Shown: positions 1-9,542 of the stretch, piece after piece | Position numbering within the stretch: the first letter of the stretch is position 1 | Layout: each line of letters begins with the position of its first letter | From: Stachybotrys elegans | Lineage: Eukaryota > Ascomycota > Sordariomycetes > Hypocreales > Stachybotryaceae | Length of the DNA: 64,000 nucleotides | Assembly: GCA_020746835.1 (NCBI GenBank) | Contig: JAGPNK010000004.1 | Location: 1,550,001-1,614,000 of the forward strand | Direction: 5' to 3' | Made by a program: the position numbers and the translations under genes | Notes under the pieces: generated by a model | Database searches by the model: none | The model's input: the letters and a program-made list of their open reading frames with translations, nothing else | Told to the model about the DNA's origin: nothing

Positions 1-132
1 TAGGAAGAGGGGAAAGAACCCCTTTGTTGTGCGGCCATCGGGTGGATAGCCTGATTCGCCTTTGTCCTATCAGCACAAGCGACAGGTGCTTGGCGGCAAG
101 AGCACTGAAGTGAGTGGGCAGATGGGCGTGGG

Positions 133-161
133 GTTGTTGGTTGTTGGTTGTTGGTTGTTGG
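133..161. repeat. Short tandem repeat, 7-nt unit
   Basis: About four copies of a GTTGTTG-type unit in a row. It is non-coding and lies upstream of the degenerate 5S copy. The rest of positions 1-257 shows nothing else I can name. Confidence 0.75.
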
Positions 162-257
162 TTCTGAAAGGGGAAACATCTCATATTCCTTCCAGGCACC
201 CCCGGGTCAATGCAACGCTGGCAAACTCCGGCTTTGGCTAGTATAACGTGGGAAGGG

Positions 258-331
258 AAAAAGGCAGGTCCCGTTCTCTCTAGTCACACTGGTAAGTGAT
301 AGAATAGTAGTTGGGCAAGCTGTTGCATAAG
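258..331 (+). pseudogene. Degenerate 5S rRNA copy
   Basis: This stretch aligns with the middle and 3' part of the intact 5S gene at 872-990. Shared blocks in order are GTCCCGT, CTAGTCA, ACTGGTAAG, TAGTAGTTGGG and GCTGTTG. About 20 nt between the TTGGG block and the GCTGTTG end are missing, the 5' third is barely recognisable, and the end lacks the T-run. The helices of 5S rRNA could not form, so this is a relic rather than a gene. The region from here to 871 holds only short open frames with no recognisable coding content. Confidence 0.7.
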
Positions 332-871
332 TAGGTCTCCATGATTATGCACGTTACCTTCTCTTTGGGACATAACCAACCGGCTTCTAGGTATATGTTT
401 ACAACAAGATCAATTGGAAATCTTGCTATTCTATATTTACCTCAGGGTCTACACTCCATTCTTGGGCTAGATCTCTGTAATCAAGCTGTTCTGACCAGAG
501 TTGCGTCCATGGCAGCATCCACAGACATAGCCGTCACTGGCCTACGTAGTCTGAAGACTTCCACGGACACCGTGAGTACCCCGACATTGGCACCTGGTAT
601 AGGTACGTGTGAGTCCGGCCACTGAGCGAAGGCAATTGTCTGAGGATACGGTTATTGTCTGAGTCGGTTCTGGTCCTGTGGGCACTAAGGCAACTATCAC
701 CATTTTTGTAAACCCTTGGGCTTTTCTAGTATTTTATTTATCTTTTATTTTGAACCTCTGCACATATATGATCTAGTATTTAAGCCCGTTGGATCGAATT
801 GGCTATGAGTGACTTGGAATGGCAAAACCTAGCCACTGGCTATATCAATAGTAATTATGCTTCCAGATAAT

Positions 872-990
872 ACATACGACCATACCTACCAGAAAATACG
901 GGGTCCCGTCCGCTCCCCCCTAGTCAAACTGGTAAGGGGCAGATTAGTAGTTGGGTCGGTGACGACCAGCGAACACCGGCTGTTGTATGT
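872..990 (+). rRNA. 5S ribosomal RNA
   Basis: The 119-nt length is normal for eukaryotic 5S rRNA. The first bases (ACATACGACC) can pair with the last (TGTTGTATGT), forming helix I with a few G-U pairs. The conserved segments GTCCCGTCCGCT, GTAAGGGGC, TTAGTAGTTGGGTCGGTGA and CGACCAGCGAA are in the expected order, and the internal promoter region is intact. A T-run follows directly. Filamentous ascomycetes usually carry 5S genes dispersed singly rather than in the rDNA repeat, which fits. Some bases near the 5' third differ from the version I remember for related fungi, so a minor variant or a recently silenced copy is possible. Confidence 0.9.
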
Positions 991-999
991 TTTTTTTTT
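990..999 (+). terminator. RNA polymerase III T-run terminator
   Basis: A run of about ten T residues directly follows the 5S 3' end, the usual Pol III stop signal. The 600 bases from here to the next gene contain no other feature I can support. Confidence 0.8.
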
Positions 1000-1599
1000 G
1001 ATTTTTTGTTGATTTGTTTAGTCGCTTCCTAGTCCAAAATTTGGTGGATGGAAAATCAGTGGAGATGTCTGTTCGGCGAACAGGGCATATCAGGGTCTAA
1101 TAAGCCCTACCATTTTTAGAAACGCCAAGCTGATTGGACAGATGCCGCTAAACCCACCTGGAGCCTATCTTGGTGCACTAAACTGGAGCTGTTGGGGTGG
1201 TAGCTGAATTCACGGGGGTCGGAGTTAAGAGCTTTCCTTGGTCCGATGGACAAAGACGCAAGAAGCGGCAGCCTGCTCACACAGAGCACCTCATAGATTG
1301 TATTCCTACCTGGGCAGTCCTGTTCCGGTTTATCATCTTCCCTACCCTGGTCATTGGCTGAAGAAAGGAATCCCCCCGTAAGCTTGTACGCAAAACTCCC
1401 CGGTGCCCCACTGAAAAGTAAAAGGAAGTGCAGCTATCCCAGACCCCGTAATTTAGGTACTGAGAGTGGCAGTGAGGAGCTGGCTTACCTGCCGACCGTC
1501 TTACCTCCAGCCATCTTTTCTTCCTTTCAACATCCCATCATTGTCTCTGCAAGCAACAACCCTTACAATCTACCTTTCCAGACCCCTTCGAACTTCATC

Positions 1600-2448
1600 A
1601 TGGTCACCAAGGCTCTCTTCGTCGGCGGCACAGCTGGAATCGGCTACGCCATGGCGAGCCGCCTGGCCGTGGAGCCCACCGCCAGCATCATCGTGGCCGG
1701 CCGCCACAAGCCCGAGCAGCTGCCCACCAACGTCGAGTACCGCGCCCTCGATGCCTCGCTGATGCGCAACATCAAGCGCTTCACCGATGAGTACAAGTCC
1801 GACCCCAAGAACTCGGAGGACAAGCTTGATTGGGTCGTCCTGACGCAGGGCCTCCTGACGACGGCGCCCCGTACCGAGACGGCCGAGGGTATCGATCTCA
1901 AGATGGCCCTGCACTACTACGGCCGCCAGCTCGTCATCCGCGAGCTGCTCCCGGTCATGAAGGATGACTGCAAGGTCATTGTCTGCCTCGACTCCATCCG
2001 CGGCGACCCCAAGCAGGTCAAATGGGACGACATGGACCTCAAGAACAGCTTCACTCTGGGCAACGCCGCCATGCACTGCATGGCCTTCAATGACGCCATG
2101 ATCCGCTGGCATGCCGCCAACCAGGGCACTTCCACCCGCCACTTTGTCCACTGCTTCCCGCGCTTTGTCAAGACCAACATCAGCAAGAGCCTGCCCTGGT
2201 ACCTGCGCGCACCCATGAAGGTCCTCGTGCCCCTCGTCTCCACTCCCGCCGACCAGTATGCCGAGAAGCTCATCACCGGCACCCTCGAAGTGGCCAAGTC
2301 GGGCCAGAAGGAGAACCGCTTCTACACCTACCTCGACCACGAGGGCCATGCCGTCTCTGGCAGGCCGCCCTGGACCGACGAGCAGCTGGAGAAGGTCAAG
2401 GAGCATACGTGGAAGATGGTCGACGAGGCCATTGCGAAGCCCATCTGA
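1600..2448 (+). CDS. Short-chain dehydrogenase/reductase-like protein
   Basis: Single exon, 282 residues. The start is the ATG at 1600 (context ATCATGG). The open frame extends further upstream, but only from a TTG and with non-coding-like content. The N-terminus has a Rossmann nucleotide-binding motif of the type GGTAGIG at about residues 9-15, with an ITVAGR-like second strand, as in SDR enzymes. The usual catalytic YxxxK is not visible: the expected helix reads around AMHCMAFNDAMIRW, with no Tyr/Lys pair. Length is normal for the family. Substrate cannot be inferred; a cofactor-binding protein with altered chemistry is possible. It is transcribed in the same direction as ASA1, 283 bp apart. 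Confidence 0.8.
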   Translation: MVTKALFVGGTAGIGYAMASRLAVEPTASIIVAGRHKPEQLPTNVEYRALDASLMRNIKRFTDEYKSDPKNSEDKLDWVVLTQGLLTTAPRTETAEGIDLKMALHYYGRQLVIRELLPVMKDDCKVIVCLDSIRGDPKQVKWDDMDLKNSFTLGNAAMHCMAFNDAMIRWHAANQGTSTRHFVHCFPRFVKTNISKSLPWYLRAPMKVLVPLVSTPADQYAEKLITGTLEVAKSGQKENRFYTYLDHEGHAVSGRPPWTDEQLEKVKEHTWKMVDEAIAKPI

Positions 2449-2731
2449 TGGGATAGTGGAGGGTAATATAACGTGGATCTCGTCTCCATCGGCGGGGCCA
2501 TCCTATGTAATAGTCAAAGAGCGTTTTCAATTTTATCTGGACAGTAATTGGGCATCATGGCAGTTGTCAAAAATACGTAACTAAACCACTACAAAATAAT
2601 TTGACCCACGTGACGTGCTGCCTCCATTCAACCCAGAAGCATTTCACGAAATTTCGAAACCAAGCCATCATCTCCCGACCCTTCCGTTCCCGCCATGACG
2701 ATACCCCGGCTCCGCGACCTGGACTAGAAGC

Positions 2732-4161
2732 ATGGCCGCCCCCGCCCCGGCGCCCAGATCCATCCTCCGTGGCCACAAGGCGCCGGTGCACGTGGCCGAG
2801 TTTATCCGCCGTAACCAGCGCCTGGCCACGGGAGACGCTGACGGCTACGTCGTCCTCTGGGACCTGGCCATCCTGCGGCCGAGGGCTGTCTGGCGTGCCC
2901 ATGAGAATGCCATCCTGGGGATCCGGGCTTGGGGCGCCGACAAGCTCATTACGTGAGTCCCGCCAGAGCGCATCGACGATGTGGAGGGGAGAAAAGGGTT
3001 GCATGCTAACGTCTTTGTCTCTAGTCATGGCAGAGATCATAAACTCATTGTGTGGAAGATTGGACCTGCTGAGGAGGAAGGCATGAGCACTGCGTTGCCT
3101 CTGGAGGAGACGCTGGAGCCGCGTGCGCAGCCGTGGTTGCTGCACATGTTGCCGGTCAACACCATGAACTTCTGCTCCTTTGCTGCCTGCGCCAGCAGCG
3201 CCTCTCGGGATGGCATGGATATAGAGACAGCGTCTGAAATCCTCGTCGCTGTGCCCAACACGCTGGTATCTGAAGCGGTACGCCACAGGCTCCCGTCTGC
3301 TTGAAACAGGGCGTTCGCAAACTGACGGTTTAGATCGACGTATACCAACTCCCCGACCAGACTCGCTTGCACACCGTTAAACCTGGTAGCGGGAACGGCA
3401 TGGCCATGAGTCTGTCGCTGCTTCATTTGCGGGGCTACCTCACGATGGTGGCGGCATTCGAGAATGGTGCTGCGTCTGTCCATCGCCTGGGTGATGGCGG
3501 CGTGTGGACGATGCTCTATCGATCGCAGGCACATTCGCAGCCGATTCTATCCATAAGCGTTCACCCTTCTCTTGAGCACTTCTTTACCTCCTCTGCCGAC
3601 TCCCTTATCGTAAAGCACCCCCTCCCGACATCCCAACAAGAGATAGCTACGCCGTTTGACCCGTCGAACCGCATCATTGAAGAGATTGTCGACAGCGCAC
3701 CACCTTCCCTACTCTCCGCCGGCCTTAAAGGAGAGTCTGAACGCGCAGCGAAATCCACGACGAAACCCTGGGAGCACCCCACCAAGGTCACAAACACCAA
3801 GCACTCTGGGCAACAGAGCCTGCGGGTCCGCTCGGACGGACGAATCTTTGCCACGGCGGGCTGGGATGCCAATGTCCGCGTCTACTCGGCCAAGACGATG
3901 AAGGAATTGGCCGTGTTGCAGTGGCACAAAGTGGGCTGCTATGGACTGGCATTCGCCGACGTGGATCCGCTGGAATCACAAGATTCGGGGGAGCCTGTTG
4001 GTGCTGAAAGTGACGCATCTGTGTCGCAGGCTATGCTCGCCAAGGGCCCTGCTGAGCTTCAGAGCAGTGTAAAGGCTCGGCGCCTCCACAAGGCGCAGAC
4101 TACGCATTGGATAGCTGCCGGCGCAAAGGATGGAAAGGTCAGCCTGTGGGATATTTACTGA
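2732..4161 (+). CDS. ASA1: ASTRA-associated protein 1 (WD40 repeat)
   Basis: Three exons, 2732-2952, 3025-3277 and 3334-4161, giving 433 residues. Both introns are short (72 and 56 bp), GT-AG, and rejoin the frame across WD-repeat sequence. The first repeat starts at about residue 9 ([14 protein letters not shown]) and a later one reads [12 protein letters not shown] across the first splice. The protein ends with VSLWDIY, a terminal WD strand as in Asa1 proteins. Asa1 binds the ASTRA complex (Tra1, Tti1, Tel2 and others), which helps mature PIKK kinases and chromatin remodellers. Assignment rests on the overall layout (WD pairs at both ends, long loop between) and on that C-terminus. Confidence 0.85.
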
Positions 4162-4330
4162 TGGAGCAAAACACGATTTTTTTTCTAGACATGTTTGTAG
4201 AAAGATTCCTAGGTAGCGCCTTATGCCTTGTTCTCTCCGAGTGGTCGAACATGATCCTTCGCTTGTATACTCATCAATCATCATCGCGAACGTTCTAAGC
4301 CATCGAGTACGACTCTCTGATGCCTAAAGA

Positions 4331-5141
4331 CTATGAGTTGTTGTTGTACCTGGTGTTCCATTTCCGTTTTACTAGACGGGCATTAGCAGGCCAGATAATC
4401 ACCAGGGTATACGAGCAACTTACCGTCTTCCCATGAGGTTGGTCGAATACTGGCTTCGGCCAGCTCCCACCAGATCCGCAGCATCCAGGCGACGACGAGC
4501 ATGTCACGCATCTTCCGGCCCATCTCGGCCGTGATGACGAGATGGATGCGGTTATCGGCCTCCTTGACCTCACGGGCCACGAGGCGATCCTGGCCATCGA
4601 CCCATTCAAACATGACGGCATCCTTTCCTGGAGATGCAGTCAAGATAACCTCCTTGGCGATCAAAACTCGATCCTTGCCCTTGGCGGCGCGATGCACGCG
4701 GTAGCCCTTGGCAGTGGACAGCTTCTTGGGATGGAAGGCGACGAGGCCAATGGTGCCGTAGGTCTGGCGGGAGACGGGCTCAGCGAAGTAAGGGAACTTG
4801 GGCAGCCATAGAGCCGGGTAGTGCTTGAGGTGGTAGAGGGACTTGGGGCGCGAGGTGACCTGGGGCGCGCCGCCGGCCTGCGTGCGGACGACGGGGTCGA
4901 GGCGCTCGAGCGAGGTCTGGCGGCTGACCTCGGATAGGCCGACGATTGCGTGTGAGGTCTGGTATAGCGGCGGGGCGGAGGGATCGCTGGAGCGGATGAG
5001 GCAGCCGTCAATGTGCAGCGAGGCGGGCGGTAGGATGTCGTCGGCGTCGGTCTCGGGCAGCGAGTAGGAGGGGGGGAGGTCCAAGTCGGTAATGGGAGGG
5101 GGAGCTGTGTAATCATCGCTGTGGGCGGCGTCGTCGGACAT
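4331..5141 (-). CDS. Uncharacterised protein with Pro-rich N-terminus
   Basis: Two exons on the minus strand, 5141-4424 and 4371-4331, 252 residues. The 52-bp intron has a GTAAGT donor, a TGCTAAT branch and a CTAG acceptor. Splicing replaces a read-through tail with the basic end VKRKWNTRY. The first 60 residues are acidic and Pro-rich (PPPITDLDLPPSYSLP). Residues about 90-225 look like a folded domain with several beta strands, including ALWLPKFPYF, GTIGLVAFHPKK and VMFEWVDGQDRLVARE. The helix after that is rich in W and L (MLRIWWELAE). I do not recognise the family. There is no signal peptide or clear membrane span. It is convergent with ASA1, 169 bp apart. Confidence 0.75.
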
Positions 5142-6398
5142 GATGAAGGAGAAGAGCGTGCGCGGTGTGTGGAGGGCGCGGGAGGGAGGACATGCTCTCT
5201 TTTCTCTTCTATGCGAGGAGGAGGAAGCGATGGCTCGTCGGGTCGGGTGTGGATAATTTGGACGATGCTGTAGATGCTTGCTGCCAAGACAAGAGCACCG
5301 CCACCACGAACCGCAGCAAGTCTAGTTGCGTCTACATATTTATACGATTGGATACGACAACGCCCGGGCGGATACGCACAATCCCAGGAACGCTTGGCGC
5401 TGAACCACCCAAGCAACGATTGGGGGATTACGGGGTACCCAGCTGTCACAATTGGCTATGCTATCTGAAATAGTACCCAATTAGGTGTCTACTGCCTGAA
5501 ATTCCAAAGCACTTAAATATACCGAGCATGCGTTATGCTCTCTTTTATTTCTAGGACGGAAAAAGAAAGAAAAGAGTTGATGCCGTTCCGGCTGAGGGAA
5601 CTCTTTGCTTATGCTCAACTGAGAAGTCAATTCATGCAAGTTAGGCTGGCCCAACCGCCCATCAACGAAAGACGATGCAGGCCGTATCTGACTGTAAATG
5701 AAGTACTATCTTGCAGTAAATTTGCAGCTATCTAGTTTCGTAACACAAGCCAAGCATACTACGCAAACTCCGTATATCGTCTTCTGGGGAAGGTCGTGTG
5801 CTGCCCGGCGTTGTCCTGGAGCTGCAGTTGTTTTTGGTTTGGACTCTTCTGGACCAATCCAGTATCATCTGTGAGATATGATCTGGTCCATTCTTCATAG
5901 GCCATACCACAGCCACGGTGCTAGTCATCCATGCTCAACTCTTGACGGTAAAATGTTTGAAAATCGCGACCAATCCGTGGCTGCTTGCTGTACCCGTGAA
6001 TGTCACGTTCTCACCGGGACATATGAAGTCCAAATCATCCTAGATCCCATATCACGCCACCAGGACATCCTTGCAGAGAATGTGAATCTCCCGGAAAGCT
6101 ATGAATCCAAACAACCCACTATGGCACCCGCAGCAGTATCGGACGGCCCCAGAGGAAATCTCGTGATGTTGATGGCACAGATGGAGTTGACCCGCCGCCT
6201 CAGTAGGGCCTGCTACCACTGTACTCCTCCCAGCATAGGTGGCGAAGGTCTTTGCTGGAAGGGGCTGGTCTGCTTTCAAGTCAAGACATATTTACGCTTG
6301 GCATTCGCCAAGCATTTGATGCTTTACATGGAGATCAGCCAATAATCAGGACCTGCAAGAAAGCCAGTTGAATCGACCCCACAGAGTTCCAAGGCCGA
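5142..6398. other. Gene-free spacer
   Basis: About 1.26 kb between the start of the unrecognised gene above and the 3' end of the DUF7730 gene. Only short open frames without family resemblance or splice-supported joins were seen. Promoter sequence for the upstream minus-strand gene must lie near 5142-5450. Confidence 0.55.
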
Positions 6399-7742
6399 CT
6401 ATTGTGGCTCGTCGGTTATCATGTCATCCCGAATGGAAAGATCCAGAGCAGGGTAAAAGACGCCTTGGTGGCGCGGCAGCATTTCCTCCGATCCGGGAAT
6501 GTCGCGCCTCTGCCCGTCCATTATCCAGTAGCCTCTGCTCGGCTTGGCGTCTCGGCTCGACTCGCCAGGTCCAAGCCCTCTCAAGGGAGCCTTTGGGTAC
6601 GTGCTATACCGCAACTGTATGGAACCCTGCTCGTCACCCAGGTCGCGCCAAAGAAGAAATGGCTGCGTGTAATCACGCTCGCTATCCAGGCGAATGGCCT
6701 CGTCTACCTTGATAGGCAGGATGGCAGCGTTGGGCAGCGCCAGCGTCAGCGGGACCTCTAATTTCATGTTGCTGTCGAGCTGCCCTCGGCAGAACATATC
6801 CACGGAGCCCAGGATCTTCATGTACGTTTCGCGCATCCATATACCCTCAAGAGAGGTCTTGAGCTTGATGGATATGAACAGTCGTTTCAGCGCCGGCATG
6901 CACGTCAAGATCTTTTCCAGAGCGGTGAACGTGTCCGTCGCCATGCGATCCTTCCGGTATTCAAAGGATGTGTCATAGCCAGTGGTGAGGTTGAGTTCTA
7001 GGTAGGAGATGCTGGCCAGTCTCTGCGGTAGTAGCAACTGGTCAATTGTCGAGATGAGAAACCTGCCCTGTATCTGAAACATGTTGGTGTTGTAGAGTAT
7101 GTCAATACCTTCCAAGTAGCTGTTGGCTGTATGAGCAAGCGTGCTTTCATGCGTTTCGAGGTTTGTCACTCACGCTTGGCGGCAGGAGAGCAGCCAGCCC
7201 ATGATGCCAATCTGGTACTTCTGGGGCCACTGCGAGCGAGGCTCGACAGAGTGCGTGACCCGCGTCTCGAGACACTTGTCGGCCCATGGGCCAACCCAGT
7301 GGCCGGTCCATTCCTCGGGCTTGATAGACGCCGCAGGAGGGTGGTTTCTCTGGCAGAGACAGCCGCTCCACACCCAGCGCTTCGGCGATTCAAAGTCGAC
7401 TCTGAGGCCACTTGCAGCTCTCGATCCCCGCTTCTGTCGTTGCGCATTGCTCTTGGAGGCCAAGCCGCCAACGACGGGGTGCTCTTCGATCAAGTTCATG
7501 TGTAGAACCCTCCCTCCAAAGGCCTGCATGAGGATCTGGCGCCGGATCTCGGCCGGCAGCCCGGCTAAGAGTAACGATTTCTGGGCCGGCATTCCTCTTG
7601 ATGGCGGAGGAGTCAAGGAGCGCGGCCGCGGGTCTGGCAGGAAAGGAGGCGGAAGCGGCTCTTGGTCTGCATTATCCGCTGAGGGATCGGGTTTCTGTCG
7701 CCCCCACGCCCTTTTCATGGTGCCTCGAATGCTGTCGCTCAT
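6399..7742 (-). CDS. DUF7730-type protein of unknown function
   Basis: Two exons, 7742-7174 and 7119-6399, 429 residues. The ATG at 7742 is the first in frame. The N-terminal 55 residues are charged and Pro-rich. An F-box-like segment follows, LPAEIRRQIL at about 62-71. The hallmark of this fungal family, a helix CRQ-x-Y-x-E-x-x-x-x-LY-x-x-N-x-F, is built exactly across the splice: CRQ, then AYLEGIDILYNTNMF. Of two nearby acceptors only the second (AACAG) keeps this frame. The C-terminal half resembles the leucine-rich, irregular part common to these proteins. The family is numerous in Pezizomycotina and has no established function. It is divergent from the pantothenate synthetase gene. Confidence 0.8.
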
Positions 7743-8282
7743 GGCGCAGAAATACAAATGCAATACAGGCAGATGTGCAGGATAGCCCTTTCAGCCGCCA
7801 GGTGAGAGGGAAGTTGGATCAGATCATACAACTGCATCAGGCCAAGAGTGGATACGCCGCTCACATGGATGCCCCAATCGCCTCACAAGCGTCTGACGAT
7901 TATAGCGGCCAGCTACCCACGGGAACACCCAAACACTCATCGCTGGCAAAGGATGAAACACATGATAAAAGAGAGTAGCTAATGCTTCTTGGTTTCCACA
8001 GTGTGACGCGCTTCATAGCCATGTCTCTCACGCCTGGGTTCGGCGGTTTACCCGCTTACTCATCCAGCCACAATGCGGCTTACAGGTACCAGCATTGGAA
8101 GCATCCTCAAAACTTCGCAGCAGAAACCATCACGACAATTCCCACCACGCCCAGCACCGCCAGCTGCCAGGCCAAAATGGTCCGATCCAAACTGCGCCGC
8201 CGCTCGACCCTATAATACCTCGCATTTCCTCCGCCCTCAATTCTTCTTCTGCTTCTTCTTCTTGTTCTTCTCCGCAGCAGCA
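7743..8282. promoter_or_regulatory. Shared divergent promoter region
   Basis: These 540 bases separate two divergently transcribed genes (DUF7730 protein and PAN6). The last 50 bases before the PAN6 start are a pyrimidine-rich tract (TTCTTCTTCTGCTTCTTC and more), a common 5' leader feature of fungal housekeeping genes. No specific factor site was recognised. Confidence 0.55.
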
Positions 8283-9413
8283 ATGGCTCCTCGCCTCGCA
8301 ATGCTGGGCGCAATCCGCCCGCGTGCCCCTCCCTTCTCCTCGTCCTCCCTCCTCGTCCGCACGCTTCGAACAATGGCTGAGACCGTCCCCTCCACGCCTA
8401 TCAAGGTGCTGCGCACCGTCGACGCCGTCCGCGCCTGGCGCCGGCCCAAGATGGCCGACTACCGCTCCGTTGGCCTCGTCCCGACCATGGGCGCTCTGCA
8501 CGCCGGCCACCTCGCCCTGATCCGTGCCGCCGCCCGCGAGAACCACCACGTCGTCGTTAGCATCTATGTCAATCCCGCGCAGTTCGGCGCCTCCGAGGAC
8601 CTCGACTCCTACCCCGTTACCTGGGACTCGGACACGGCCGCCCTCGCCAAGCTGGACCGGGAGCTGGCTGACGACGGCGGCAACCTCGGCCGCATCTCGG
8701 CCGTCTTCGCACCCACCACCCCCGAGATGTATCCCTCCGGCTTCCCCGGACAGGAGATCGACAGCAAGGGCAGTTTTGTGACCATTACGCCCGTGGCCGA
8801 GGTCCTCGAGGGCGCCAGCCGGCCCACCTTCTTCCGAGGCGTCGCGACCGTCTGCATGAAGCTCTTCAACATCGTCCAGCCCGAGCGCGTATACCTAGGC
8901 CAGAAGGACGTCCAGCAGACCGTGGTGCTCCGACGCATGGTCAAGGACTTTATGCTGCCCACCGAGGTGGTCATCGAGCCCACCCAGCGCGAGGAGGACG
9001 GCTTGGCTATGAGCTCCCGGAACGTCTACCTCGGCCCACGCCGCCGCGCCGTCGCCATTGCCCTCTACAGCGCGCTGCGCACGACAGAGGCGCTCTACAA
9101 CATCGGCTTGCTGGACCGTGCTTCCCTTCTCGAGGCGGCAAACGAGGTCGTCGCCTCGGTTCTCAAGGAGCAGAGACAGCTCCCTGCCGACCTTCGCGCG
9201 CTGTTCGAAGTCGATTACATCTCGCTGGCCGACCCGGATACGCTGCGCGAGGTCGATACAGTAGACCCTGAAAAGGGCGCCATCCTGAGCGGCGCAATCA
9301 AGATGCTGTCTCTCGAGCAGGCGAGAGAAGGAGAGGACGTTGGCCATAGTGGCGGTCCTCCCGTGCGCCTGATCGATAACATCATCCTGAAGCCCAAGCA
9401 AAAAGAGGAATAG
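8283..9413 (+). CDS. PAN6: Pantothenate synthetase (pantoate-beta-alanine ligase)
   Basis: Single exon, 376 residues from the ATG at 8283. The enzyme joins pantoate and beta-alanine using ATP, the last step to vitamin B5. The class signature VPTMGALHAGH is at about residues 67-76, with HAGH the nucleotidyltransferase HxGH motif. Further conserved blocks are VSIYVNPAQF, TFFRGVATVCMKLFNIVQP, YLGQKDVQQ and the KMSKS-like MSSRNVYL. The first 40 residues are Arg-, Ser- and Ala-rich and could be a mitochondrial presequence; a second ATG (MAETVPS, about residue 31) would remove it. The C-terminus (residues about 340-376) is charged and variable. The gene symbol follows the yeast name. Confidence 0.93.
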   Translation: MAPRLAMLGAIRPRAPPFSSSSLLVRTLRTMAETVPSTPIKVLRTVDAVRAWRRPKMADYRSVGLVPTMGALHAGHLALIRAAARENHHVVVSIYVNPAQFGASEDLDSYPVTWDSDTAALAKLDRELADDGGNLGRISAVFAPTTPEMYPSGFPGQEIDSKGSFVTITPVAEVLEGASRPTFFRGVATVCMKLFNIVQPERVYLGQKDVQQTVVLRRMVKDFMLPTEVVIEPTQREEDGLAMSSRNVYLGPRRRAVAIALYSALRTTEALYNIGLLDRASLLEAANEVVASVLKEQRQLPADLRALFEVDYISLADPDTLREVDTVDPEKGAILSGAIKMLSLEQAREGEDVGHSGGPPVRLIDNIILKPKQKEE

Positions 9414-9542
9414 ACGAAGGATTGCATGATTTCAGAAAAATGTACAAATACCCATTACGTAGATCTGTAAATAATATCATAGCGTGCTGCTTTCTGTAAC
9501 AACATAAAATATATGTCTTGTTATACACCGTCTGCGTCCATC

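Noticed and set aside
1570..2406. A 278-residue minus-strand open frame over the SDR-like gene
   Set aside because: It is the complement of a GC-rich, codon-biased gene. Its product is rich in V, G, D and H without domain features.
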